The notes under the pieces are model-generated. The model was not told where the DNA came from. It was given only the letters and a program-made list of their open reading frames with translations, and did not search any database. The position numbers and the translations under genes are program-made. DNA of 20,652 nucleotides, from assembly GCA_938023705.1 (NCBI GenBank), contig CALJDJ010000015.1, forward strand, positions 1 through 20,652, in the 5' to 3' direction. The DNA comes from an uncultured Collinsella sp. (GTDB taxonomy: Bacteria; Actinomycetota; Coriobacteriia; Coriobacteriales; Coriobacteriaceae). Shown here one piece after another: positions 1 to 6,318 of this stretch (position 1 is the stretch's first letter; every line of letters starts with the position of its first letter).

Positions 1-55
1 CCTGCGCAAGACGAAGGCCACATTAAGTGGCCTTCTTTGCGTGCGGAACTCGCGA
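1..55. repeat. 55-bp repeat core, copy 1 (truncated element)
   Basis: These 55 bases are identical to 17852-17906. The core contains a 9-bp perfect stem (GAAGGCCAC / GTGGCCTTC, loop ATTAA) followed by a short T run, so it resembles a terminator hairpin. In the second copy the core sits inside a perfect 33-bp inverted repeat. Here the left flank lies outside the window, so it cannot be seen whether the right flank (from 56) is also half of a long stem. Confidence 0.85.
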
Positions 56-270
56 CAAACTTAATGCCCGGCCGGCCGGGGCCACACGGCACTTTGTAGA
101 TGGCGGCTCGCTTTTCGGAACTGGGCTGATGTGGGACGGTGGGATTCCGCGTCCGCCTTTTCGGCGGCCGCGCCCCGCTGCGTCGCTTCGCTCCTTGCGT
201 GCTGCGCTGGAAAACGCTTCGCGTTTCCTCAGCTCCGCACCCTTGCGGGCTCGAATTCCTCCGCTTGCCC
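56..270. other. GC-rich non-coding stretch with small hairpins
   Basis: I see no convincing gene here. The open frames overlap the tRNA, lack a ribosome binding site and have low-complexity Arg/Ala/Pro-rich translations. Small hairpins are visible: CCGCC/GGCGG around 153-167 and AAACGC/GCGTTT around 211-228. The first ~40 bases (to about 95) include the self-complementary run CCCGGCCGGCCGGG and may be the right arm of the palindromic element that starts before the window. Confidence 0.5.
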
Positions 271-308
271 ACAAGAAAGCGCCCTGGGCCGTTATGGGCT
301 TAGGGCGC
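271..308 (-). terminator. Rho-independent terminator of tRNA-Gln
   Basis: A minus-strand stem pairs 302-308 with 279-285 (GCGCCCT / AGGGCGC), extended inward by GGGCC-type pairs. It is followed on the minus strand by GCTTTCTTGT. It lies ~11 nt downstream of the tRNA 3' end, as expected for its terminator. Confidence 0.75.
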
Positions 309-318
309 TCAGTTTTAA

Positions 319-393
319 TGGCTGGGACGGAGGGATTCGAACCCCCAACAGCCGGCACCAAAAACCGGAGTTCTACCGTTGAACTACGTCCCA
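319..393 (-). tRNA. tRNA-Gln (anticodon UUG)
   Basis: Read on the minus strand, 393 to 319 folds as a complete cloverleaf. The acceptor stem is TGGGACG / CGTCCCA, the D arm is GTTC...GAAC, and the anticodon stem CCGGT/GCCGG encloses loop TTTTGGT with anticodon TTG. The T arm is GGGGG-TTCGAAT-CCCTC, followed by discriminator G and an encoded CCA. The weak U1-A72 first pair is characteristic of bacterial tRNA-Gln. It starts 38 nt downstream of the stop codon of the CwlM-like gene on the same strand and could be read through from it, though tRNA promoters are usually independent. No anomalies are seen. Confidence 0.95.
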
Positions 394-431
394 ATGTGTG
401 GTGTTGCCCAAAAGCAACTCGTCTAGTTTAC

Positions 432-1337
432 CTAATCTGCGAGGGCATCGCAAACGCCATCGAGTAGGCGTACGGCGAGCGTCTGCGCATCGCTGGCCGT
501 GAAGGTGCCGTTGTAGCGCGTCATGCCCGTGAGCTCAATGCGAATGCGAGCCGGCTTCTGCTGCACGGCGACATTGGCGGTGCGGATGCGCTGGGCCAGG
601 TTGTGGCACTCGGCGAGGGCAATCGTGGCGCGTGGCGCGGCGTCGGCGGGCAGCTCGTCGCTTGCGATCTCGAGCACCAGGTCAACGTCGGTTGGGACCT
701 CGGAGTCGCAGAGCATCATGCCGCTGTTGTCGGTCGTTGCCGTGGCGATGTTCCACATGCGCGAAGCAACGCTGCGTGCGATGGGGTCCTCACCGATAAC
801 GGCGATCTGGAAGCGCTCGAGCACGTTGGCGGCGCGAGCAAAACCGATGCGGGACTCGGCTTCGGTGACCGAGGGCTTGCCCTCCCACACATGGTGCAGG
901 CGGTTGATGTAGGCGTAGGTGTCCTGGAAGGCCATGCCGTCGGCAAACAGGCCGACATTTTCCTGGAACTGCTGCAGGGCGGCCTCGGTATGCGGACCAA
1001 AGTAGCCGTCGTCTTCGCCACAGGCAAAGCCCAAAACGTTGAGAGCGCGCTGCAGGGCCTTGACGTCGGCGCCGTGAAAATTGGGCATGCGAAGATACAG
1101 GGTGCGGTCGCCCAGCTTATACGAGGCGTCGACCAGGGCGCTCCAGCAGGGGATATCGACAGCATAACCGGCCGCAAGGCCGCTATCGAGCCTAAACGTG
1201 CCAACGGCCTGCTCGGTGGTGGTGCCAAAGCGCTTGTCGGCGACCTCGTCGGCATCGATGGTGTAACCGAGCTGCAGAAGGCGGGACTGAACATCCTCGA
1301 CGGCTGCTCCCTGCATGCCCGTGGTAATAGGTTCCAT
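432..1337 (-). CDS. CwlM-like protein with two peptidoglycan-binding-type domains and a divergent C-terminal domain
   Basis: This 301-residue protein has two PG_binding_1-type helical repeats, at about 7-72 and 82-148 (second: VKALQRALNVLGF...GYFGPHTEAALQQFQ). The layout and the junction ASYKLGDRTLY closely recall mycobacterial CwlM, which has two such domains followed by an amidase_3-like domain. CwlM is a cytoplasmic, essential regulator of peptidoglycan synthesis (it activates MurA). There is no signal peptide or membrane segment, so this protein is probably cytoplasmic too. The C-terminal part (about 160-301) keeps amidase_3-like spacing (LAQRI..., RIELTGMTRYN..., LAVRLLDGV) but I see no zinc-binding His/Glu set, so it is probably not an active amidase. 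The start ATG follows AAAGGGG on the minus strand at a good distance. The link to CwlM is recalled from memory of the family, not aligned. The role as a regulator is inference. Confidence 0.72.
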   Translation of the reverse strand: MEPITTGMQGAAVEDVQSRLLQLGYTIDADEVADKRFGTTTEQAVGTFRLDSGLAAGYAVDIPCWSALVDASYKLGDRTLYLRMPNFHGADVKALQRALNVLGFACGEDDGYFGPHTEAALQQFQENVGLFADGMAFQDTYAYINRLHHVWEGKPSVTEAESRIGFARAANVLERFQIAVIGEDPIARSVASRMWNIATATTDNSGMMLCDSEVPTDVDLVLEIASDELPADAAPRATIALAECHNLAQRIRTANVAVQQKPARIRIELTGMTRYNGTFTASDAQTLAVRLLDGVCDALAD

Positions 1338-1476
1338 GAACGAACCCCTTTCGGCGTACGATTCGTACTATTTTGAGCGCGTGTCGGATAGACAACGCGA
1401 GACAATGCATAAACATGCACTCAACAGTGTAGCAACTTGTACCCAAACGCGCTGCCCACAGGTTTTGTGACCCCCG

Positions 1477-2502
1477 CTAGTTGAGGCGCTCCACAAAGAA
1501 ATCTGCCATGGAGAGGAACAGTTCGCGTGCGTGCGGGTCAAGCTCAACGTTCTCGATGGCAGCCTTGGCTTTTGCGGTCAGGTCCAGCGCGTAGGCGTGA
1601 GCATATTCGATGGAGCCGGTCTCCTGGAAGATCTCCACGGCGCGTGCGAGCTGCGCAGGGTCCTCGGTGCCCGAGGAAAGGATTGCCTCGATCTCGTCGT
1701 GATAGCGCTCGTCTGACAGGGCATGCACGGCAACGAGGGTGCGCTTGCCCTCGGTGATATCGGTGCGGAAGTCCTTGTTGGCGGCCTCCTTGGTGCCGAT
1801 CAAGTTGAGCAGGTCGTCTTGAATCTGGAAGGCAAGGCCCGTGTGCAGCCCAAAGGCGCGCAGTGCCTCAATCTGCTCTTCGCTGCCGCCGCCGATAATG
1901 GCTCCGGCGGCAAGCGGCGTCGCTCCGCTGTAGTACGCGGTCTTGTGCGTCGCCATGTCCAGATAATCGTCGACCGAAATGTCAAAGCGCCCGTCGCGGA
2001 CCCAGCCCAGGTCGAGCGCCTGGCCCTCGATGGTACGGACGATCATCTCGGTAAGCTCGTGGAGCACGCGAAGCTTCACGTCTGCGTTGAGTGTGGGGTC
2101 GTCGAGAACCGTCTTGGTGACCATGGTGAGCGCCAGGTCACCGCAGTTGATGGCAAGACCGGTGCCCTCGGTCAGGTGCATGCAGGGCATGCCGCGGCGC
2201 ATCTCGCCCTCGTCGGCGATGTCGTCGTGGATGAGTGCGCCCGACTGAAAGTGCTCGATGGCCGCCGCTGCGCTGCGGGCGCTCTCAAAGCTGCCGCCTA
2301 CCGCAGTGGCGGCGAGCATGCAGATGAGCGGGCGGTGGCGCTTGCCAGCGTTTGCCGTAAATGCCGAGAGCGGGGTATACAGGTAGCGCTCGATATCGGC
2401 GGAAGTCGCCTGTCCGTCAAAGAACGTGGCCAGATAGTCGTTAATCTGGTCAAAGTGCTGGGCTAAAAAGCTGGTAAACGGACTGGACACGGGTTCTCGC
2501 AT
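1477..2502 (-). CDS. Polyprenyl (isoprenyl) diphosphate synthase
   Basis: This 341-residue all-alpha trans-isoprenyl diphosphate synthase would condense isopentenyl diphosphate with allylic diphosphates to make the prenyl chain for quinones or lipid carriers. Visible motifs are GKRHRP (53-58, substrate binding), the first aspartate-rich motif DDIAD (93-97) followed by MRRG, the KT(A) segment near 187, QIQDD (226-230) and GKRT (252-255). The second aspartate-rich motif reads DDLLN rather than DDxxD, a substitution common in long-chain bacterial enzymes. The residue five before the first motif is Gly (88); small residues there generally allow chains longer than farnesyl, so a C20 or longer product is likely. 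The exact chain length cannot be read from sequence. The ATG start has only a weak AAAGA ribosome site. It is separated by 139 nt from the CwlM-like gene downstream. Confidence 0.9.
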   Translation of the reverse strand: MREPVSSPFTSFLAQHFDQINDYLATFFDGQATSADIERYLYTPLSAFTANAGKRHRPLICMLAATAVGGSFESARSAAAAIEHFQSGALIHDDIADEGEMRRGMPCMHLTEGTGLAINCGDLALTMVTKTVLDDPTLNADVKLRVLHELTEMIVRTIEGQALDLGWVRDGRFDISVDDYLDMATHKTAYYSGATPLAAGAIIGGGSEEQIEALRAFGLHTGLAFQIQDDLLNLIGTKEAANKDFRTDITEGKRTLVAVHALSDERYHDEIEAILSSGTEDPAQLARAVEIFQETGSIEYAHAYALDLTAKAKAAIENVELDPHARELFLSMADFFVERLN

Positions 2503-2617
2503 TCTTTGATAGGTTGCATCGTTGCATTATGCAGACAACATATTGCCACATTAGGGCGTCGAGCGCGGCGGTTGAAGACGATTGGTCCATGCGGCCGCAA
2601 GTGCGGTAGGGGCTTGG
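2503..2617. other. Gap between PTS-HAD gene and prenyl synthase gene
   Basis: This 115-nt gap holds a weak hairpin CCGCA-AG-TGCGG near 2593-2604 without a T run. I do not see a convincing terminator for the upstream PTS gene or a clear promoter for the prenyl synthase. Confidence 0.4.
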
Positions 2618-5068
2618 CTAGATAAGCCCAAAGTGTTCGAGCGCGGTGACGACGCCGTCGTGGTCGATGCTGTCGGTGACATAGTCGGCCTTTTCCTTGA
2701 GGAAGTCCGGCGCGTTGCCCATGGCGATGCCAACGTCGACGGCGTTCATCAGCGAGACGTCATTGCTGGCATCGCCGATGCCGTATACGGTTCCGTGGTG
2801 GGGATCGAGGGCGTCGAGTACGGACTGGATACCCTCGCGCTTGGTGCATTCGCGAGGCGAAATCTCGGTCACTTCGAGCTCGAGCTCGTTAAAGCAGAGC
2901 AGCGGCTCAAACGCTTGATCCTGAGCGATGCGGTTGGCAAGCGACGTGGACATTAAGATCTTGTAGGCGCTGTAATGTTGCAGCTGCGTAATTGCATCGC
3001 CCACGGTGCGGGCGTATCCCGGGGCGTCGGGCGCATCGGCACTCATGCGAACGACGCCATTGAGTCCCTCAAAACGAATCACTTCGTCCGATTGCTCAAG
3101 AATGGGAGCAAGGCGCTGCAGCATGCCGGGCGTCATCGCCAAATCGCGAATCACGTGTCCCTCAAGTTCGACATAGCCACCCGCGAGGCAGACGATGCCG
3201 GTCCAGGGCAGCTCGAGCAGCTTTGGATGGATGCAACTCAGCGTGCGCCCTGTGCAGATAAACGCCATATTGCCCTTGGCGACAAAATCACGGATGGCTT
3301 GCGAGACCGCTTCATTGGGATAGGGGGAGAGGTCTCGCTCGCTCTCGGGAAGCTTTTGTGCCACTCGAGGGTCTTGCCAGGCGAGTGTTCCGTCGATATC
3401 GAAGAAGCAGATATCGCCGCGCTTATGGGCTGCGCTGGCGGCAGGGGAGGCCGAGGTGGTGGGCACAAATCCCGGCTCGAGGCCCATGATCTGGTCAAAA
3501 TGCTCTTTAACGCGGGGAACGGAGATGCCAATAATCACCTGGGCGGTCTTGCCCGTAATGATGAGGCCCTTGGCGCCCGCCGCGACGAAGGCTGCGTTGT
3601 CTGCGACAACGGAAGGTTCTGCGACCTCAACGCGCAGACGCGTGGCGCAATTGGTCGCTCCTACAATATTGCTAACGCCACCCAAGAGCGCAACGACTTG
3701 CTCAGCAAGCAGATGATCTTGGGATGATTGGTTGTCGGTGCCGTTTTGGGCCGCGCCTTCTTTGGCAGAGCTTTTTCCCGTCAGACGTGCGAGCGCCGCA
3801 TCGCTGGCGATATGATCCTCGCGGCCTGGGGTTTTTAGGTCGAAAGCCAGAATGAGGCCCCGGAAGACCAGAAAAAAGACAGCGCTAAACATCAGACCGA
3901 TACCGAGCGCCAAAAGGTAGGAGCCGGCATGCATTCGCATGAGTGGGATGAAGTTGAAGGCCGTCATTTCCATGAGACCGCCCGAGAAGATGCCGACGAT
4001 GCCAAAGAAGTTCATGGTCATGGCAAGGCAGGAGGATAGGACGGCGTAGAGCAAAAAGAGTCCAGGATAGGTGAACATAAAGAGAAACTCGAGCGGCTCG
4101 GTGACACCGCAGACCACCGAGGCGACGATGGCGGGCAAAAGGATGACCTTAAGGCCGGCGCGGCGTTCGGGTTTGGCGGTGAAATAGAATGCTGCCGCGA
4201 TGGCGGGAAGGCCAAAGAGCTTGCCCCAGCCGGTGGCGGTAAAACCTGCCCAGGGCGCAAGTTCATTTAAAGGGCGCGTGCTATGGGAGAGAATGGGGAG
4301 CAGGTTGGTCCACGTGGCGTAAATACCGTCGTGAATGACCAGATTGTCGTAATAGATGGGCATATAGAGCAGGTGGTGCAGCCCCATGGGCTCGAGTGCT
4401 CGCTCCAAAAACACAAAGATGCCCACGCCGAAGGGGCCGACGCCCGCAAGTGCGTGGCGCAGCGTTTCGGTCACGGCGTATGCGAAGGGCACGATGGCGG
4501 CCGAGATGGCGGCAAGGGCAAACACGGCAAAAAAGCTGATGAGGTAGACCAGCGAGGAACCCGAGAAGGTGCCGAGCCAATCGGGAACCTTGGCATCGTA
4601 GAAGCGGTCATGGATGGCGACGACGGTTGCCGATACCGCCAGCGGGCCGATAATGCCGGTGTCGAGCGTCTTGATGCCGTCGATGACGGTGATGCCGCTG
4701 GCGGGGGTCAAAGATGATGGGTACTTAAGCCCAAGGTTGTCTCCGCTCAGCTTAATGATCTCGCTCAAAAAGAAGCAATAGGCAAAATAGGCCACGAGCG
4801 CCTCGAGGCAGCAGCGTGCCGGTTGCTTTTGGGCAAGACCGATAGGCAGCGCTACGGCAAAAAGGAGCGGGAGACGTTTAAAGACCGTCCACGAGCCGCG
4901 CTGGATGATGGTCCAGAAAACGTACCAAGGGGTTCCGTATACGGCGAGGTCACCGACGATGTCTACGGTCGTGGCGAGGGCGGAGATGCCGACCATGAGG
5001 CCTGATATAGAAAACAGCATGGCGGGCGCGAACATGGCTCCGCCAAAACGTTGGATTTTCTGCAGCAT
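2618..5068 (-). CDS. Fusion of alpha-glucoside PTS EIIC-EIIB with a Cof-type HAD phosphatase
   Basis: This 816-residue protein has three parts. Residues 1-410 form a glucose-superfamily EIIC membrane domain resembling GlvC/MalX-type alpha-glucoside permeases (MLQKIQRFGGAMF start, GIKTLDTGIIG at 131-141, GLHHLLY near 229, GVTEPLEF at 321-328, LKTPGRE at 411-417). Residues 452-528 form an EIIB domain with the phospho-cysteine C474 in NCATRLR. Residues 551-816 form a HAD IIB/Cof hydrolase with DIDGT (557-561), CTGRT (605-609), Lys743 in TKREGI and GDASND (765-770), so all catalytic motifs look intact. No EIIA is present, so a separate EIIA must phosphorylate it. The ATG at 5068 is preferred over the upstream one at 5104 because GGAAGG lies 6 nt before it and it matches the family start. 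Likely role: phosphorylating uptake of maltose or a similar alpha-glucoside, with the HAD domain acting on the phosphosugar. The substrate is inferred. It is divergent from the GntR gene. Confidence 0.88.
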   Translation of the reverse strand: MLQKIQRFGGAMFAPAMLFSISGLMVGISALATTVDIVGDLAVYGTPWYVFWTIIQRGSWTVFKRLPLLFAVALPIGLAQKQPARCCLEALVAYFAYCFFLSEIIKLSGDNLGLKYPSSLTPASGITVIDGIKTLDTGIIGPLAVSATVVAIHDRFYDAKVPDWLGTFSGSSLVYLISFFAVFALAAISAAIVPFAYAVTETLRHALAGVGPFGVGIFVFLERALEPMGLHHLLYMPIYYDNLVIHDGIYATWTNLLPILSHSTRPLNELAPWAGFTATGWGKLFGLPAIAAAFYFTAKPERRAGLKVILLPAIVASVVCGVTEPLEFLFMFTYPGLFLLYAVLSSCLAMTMNFFGIVGIFSGGLMEMTAFNFIPLMRMHAGSYLLALGIGLMFSAVFFLVFRGLILAFDLKTPGREDHIASDAALARLTGKSSAKEGAAQNGTDNQSSQDHLLAEQVVALLGGVSNIVGATNCATRLRVEVAEPSVVADNAAFVAAGAKGLIITGKTAQVIIGISVPRVKEHFDQIMGLEPGFVPTTSASPAASAAHKRGDICFFDIDGTLAWQDPRVAQKLPESERDLSPYPNEAVSQAIRDFVAKGNMAFICTGRTLSCIHPKLLELPWTGIVCLAGGYVELEGHVIRDLAMTPGMLQRLAPILEQSDEVIRFEGLNGVVRMSADAPDAPGYARTVGDAITQLQHYSAYKILMSTSLANRIAQDQAFEPLLCFNELELEVTEISPRECTKREGIQSVLDALDPHHGTVYGIGDASNDVSLMNAVDVGIAMGNAPDFLKEKADYVTDSIDHDGVVTALEHFGLI

Positions 5069-5106
5069 AATATGCCTTCCGGATGCAACATGCTGTGCGA
5101 GCAAGA

Positions 5107-5118
5107 ACGTTTAAACAA
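5107..5118. promoter_or_regulatory. Candidate GntR operator upstream of PTS-HAD gene
   Basis: The sequence ACGTTTAAACAA matches the recurring palindromic core GTTTAAAC (best form in this window TTGTTTAAACAA). It lies 39 nt upstream of the PTS start codon. It overlaps a second perfect palindrome, ACAATGA-AC-TCATTGT (5115-5130). Binding by the neighbouring GntR protein is inference. Confidence 0.5.
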
Positions 5119-5191
5119 TGAACTCATTGTAGAGGACTGGCTGCTTGCCGCATTGACGGTTTTGATTCGGTCCGATTTGGGTTTCGGGGGA

Positions 5192-5222
5192 ACCGTCGAC
5201 GGTAAATAATCCGTACTTTACC
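5192..5222. promoter_or_regulatory. Overlapping palindromes in the divergent PTS/GntR region
   Basis: ACCGTCGACGGT (5192-5203) is a perfect 12-bp palindrome. It overlaps the inverted repeat GGTAAA ... TTTACC (5201-5206 / 5217-5222), which is followed by ACCGATAATCGGT (5220-5232). The dense symmetry in a divergent promoter region suggests binding of one or more regulators beyond the GTTTAAAC sites. Which protein binds is unknown. Confidence 0.35.
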
Positions 5223-5228
5223 GATAAT

Positions 5229-5259
5229 CGGTTTAAACAACTTTAAGAAATGCTATCGT
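5229..5259 (+). promoter_or_regulatory. GntR gene promoter with overlapping candidate operator
   Basis: CGGTTTAAACAA (5229-5240) carries the GTTTAAAC core. A plausible -35 (TTTAAA, 5232-5237) falls inside it. After 16 nt comes the extended -10 TGCTATCGT (5251-5259). The operator overlapping the -35 suggests that the GntR protein represses its own gene. The promoter match is moderate. Confidence 0.5.
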
Positions 5260-5292
5260 GCCTAGCCATACATATTCATTAGAGGTGAAGTT

Positions 5293-6012
5293 ATGCCAAA
5301 AGCGATTTACGAAGGAATCTACCGCGAGATCCGTTCGCGCATCATTAACGGGACCTATGCGTTTCAGGAGATGCTGCCAACCGAAGCCGAGCTGACCGCG
5401 GAGTTTGGCTGCACGCGCAATACCGTTCGACGCGCCTTGAGCATACTGGCCGACCAGATGTTTGTGCAGCCTATACACGGCAAGGGCGTGCGCGTTATTT
5501 GGCTTAAGGGCGAAACCGACATGCTGGGCGCACTCGAAGAGGTTGAGTCGTTTGGCGAGTTCGCAAAACGCAACAATGCCGTCGCATCGACCGAGGTCAA
5601 GTCTTTTGAACATTTGATTTGCACTGAGCAACTGTCGCGCCGCCTTGGCTTTAAGGTGGGCGAGGAGCTGATTCGCGTCGTGCGTGTCCGAAGCCTCAAC
5701 GGCAGCGCGCGCCAAGTGGACCATGGCTACTTTTTGGCGTCGATCGCCAAGGGCCTGACCCCCGAGATCGCGGCGGATTCTATCTACGGCTATCTGGAGC
5801 ACAAGCGCGGCGTCAAAGTGATGGCGAGCCGTCGTACGGTGAGTGTCGAGCTCGCCAACGATGAAGACTGCAGCTATCTGGACCTCGGCAAGTACAACTG
5901 CGTCGCCGTTATGGAGAGCCAGTCGTACACCTCGGACGGCATCTTGTTCGAGGTCACGCATGCCCGCACACACCCCGAGATCTTCCATTACCGCGTCAAT
6001 TCCAAGCGATAG
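5293..6012 (+). CDS. GntR-family (HutC/UTRA subfamily) transcriptional regulator
   Basis: This 239-residue regulator has an N-terminal winged-helix domain of GntR type (about 3-70: IYREIRSRIINGTY, LPTEAELTAEFGCTRNTVRRAL, then the wing IHGKGVRV). The C-terminal UTRA effector domain spans about 90-236 (EELIRVVRVRSLNG, QVDHGYFL, IYGYLEHKRGV, FEVTHARTHPEIFHYRV). UTRA regulators sense sugars, often phosphosugars; TreR is a known example that responds to trehalose-6-phosphate. The ATG is preceded by AGAGGTGAAGTT. It is transcribed away from the PTS-HAD gene and sits just upstream of the ABC operon. Candidate operators with the GTTTAAAC core lie at its own promoter, at the PTS promoter, before the ABC operon and before malQ. 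A local repressor responding to a phosphorylated alpha-glucoside is the best guess; the ligand is inference. Confidence 0.9.
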   Translation: MPKAIYEGIYREIRSRIINGTYAFQEMLPTEAELTAEFGCTRNTVRRALSILADQMFVQPIHGKGVRVIWLKGETDMLGALEEVESFGEFAKRNNAVASTEVKSFEHLICTEQLSRRLGFKVGEELIRVVRVRSLNGSARQVDHGYFLASIAKGLTPEIAADSIYGYLEHKRGVKVMASRRTVSVELANDEDCSYLDLGKYNCVAVMESQSYTSDGILFEVTHARTHPEIFHYRVNSKR

Positions 6013-6053
6013 CCGGCTAGCTCGCAGCCTGACGAGACTCATGCCCTCAAAGC

Positions 6054-6102
6054 GAAAACGCCCGGTCAAACCGACGATGCATCGGCTTGATCGGGCGTTT
6101 TC
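6054..6102 (+). terminator. Terminator after the GntR gene
   Basis: A long stem pairs GAAAACGCCCG (6054-6064) with CGGGCGTTTTC (6092-6102), with a secondary stem (CCGA...TCGG) in the loop. The right arm ends in TTTTCTCT. It separates the GntR gene from the ABC operon and could also act on the other strand. Confidence 0.85.
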
Positions 6103-6123
6103 TCTGCATTCGATAACAAATAA

Positions 6124-6135
6124 TTGTTTATACAA
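6124..6135. promoter_or_regulatory. Candidate GntR operator, distal site of ABC operon
   Basis: TTGTTTATACAA is a near-perfect palindrome of the form TTGTWTAWACAA, matching the other GTTTAAAC-type sites. It is placed exactly 75 bp (about seven helical turns) upstream of the second site, which would suit cooperative or looping binding. Inference. Confidence 0.5.
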
Positions 6136-6198
6136 AACTTGTCAAGTATCAAGTCGAAATTACCGTTCACCGAAGTTTTTCTACCGCTCTAGTAATAC

Positions 6199-6230
6199 TT
6201 GTTCAAACAACTAGCCAAATAGCGTATTGT
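6199..6230 (+). promoter_or_regulatory. ABC operon promoter with candidate GntR operator
   Basis: TTGTTCAAACAA (6199-6210) matches the operator consensus. Inside it lies a possible -35 TTCAAA (6202-6207). After 17 nt comes TATTGT (6225-6230) as a possible -10, which overlaps the small palindrome TTGTACAA (6227-6234). The arrangement copies that at the GntR promoter, with the operator over the -35. Promoter strength and exact start are not verifiable here. Confidence 0.5.
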
Positions 6231-6244
6231 ACAAGTCAGCAAAA

Positions 6245-6295
6245 GGGGCAAAGTCCCCGAGCCAATCTCCGAAGGCGGCGGCAAAGGGTGCCGCC
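6245..6295 (+). promoter_or_regulatory. Structured 5' leader of the ABC operon
   Basis: Between the predicted promoter and the first gene are two GC-rich hairpins: GGGG-CAAAGT-CCCC (6245-6258) and GGCGGC ... GCCGCC (6277-6282 / 6290-6295). There is no T run after them. They may stabilise the highly expressed leader or tune translation. I do not recognise a riboswitch class. Confidence 0.35.
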
Positions 6296-6318
6296 ACGGT
6301 GTGAAAGGGTGGATTGTA

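Noticed and set aside
27..467. Possible protein-coding frames over the tRNA region
   Set aside because: They overlap the tRNA-Gln and its terminator, lack ribosome sites and have low-complexity products; the two strands both stay open simply because of high GC.
6245..6295. Known riboswitch before the ABC operon
   Set aside because: Two simple GC hairpins without a recognisable conserved aptamer core or a T-run terminator.
6301..6318. GTG start six codons upstream for the binding protein
   Set aside because: The purine-rich AAAGGGTGG lies within those codons, at the right distance for the ATG at 6319.
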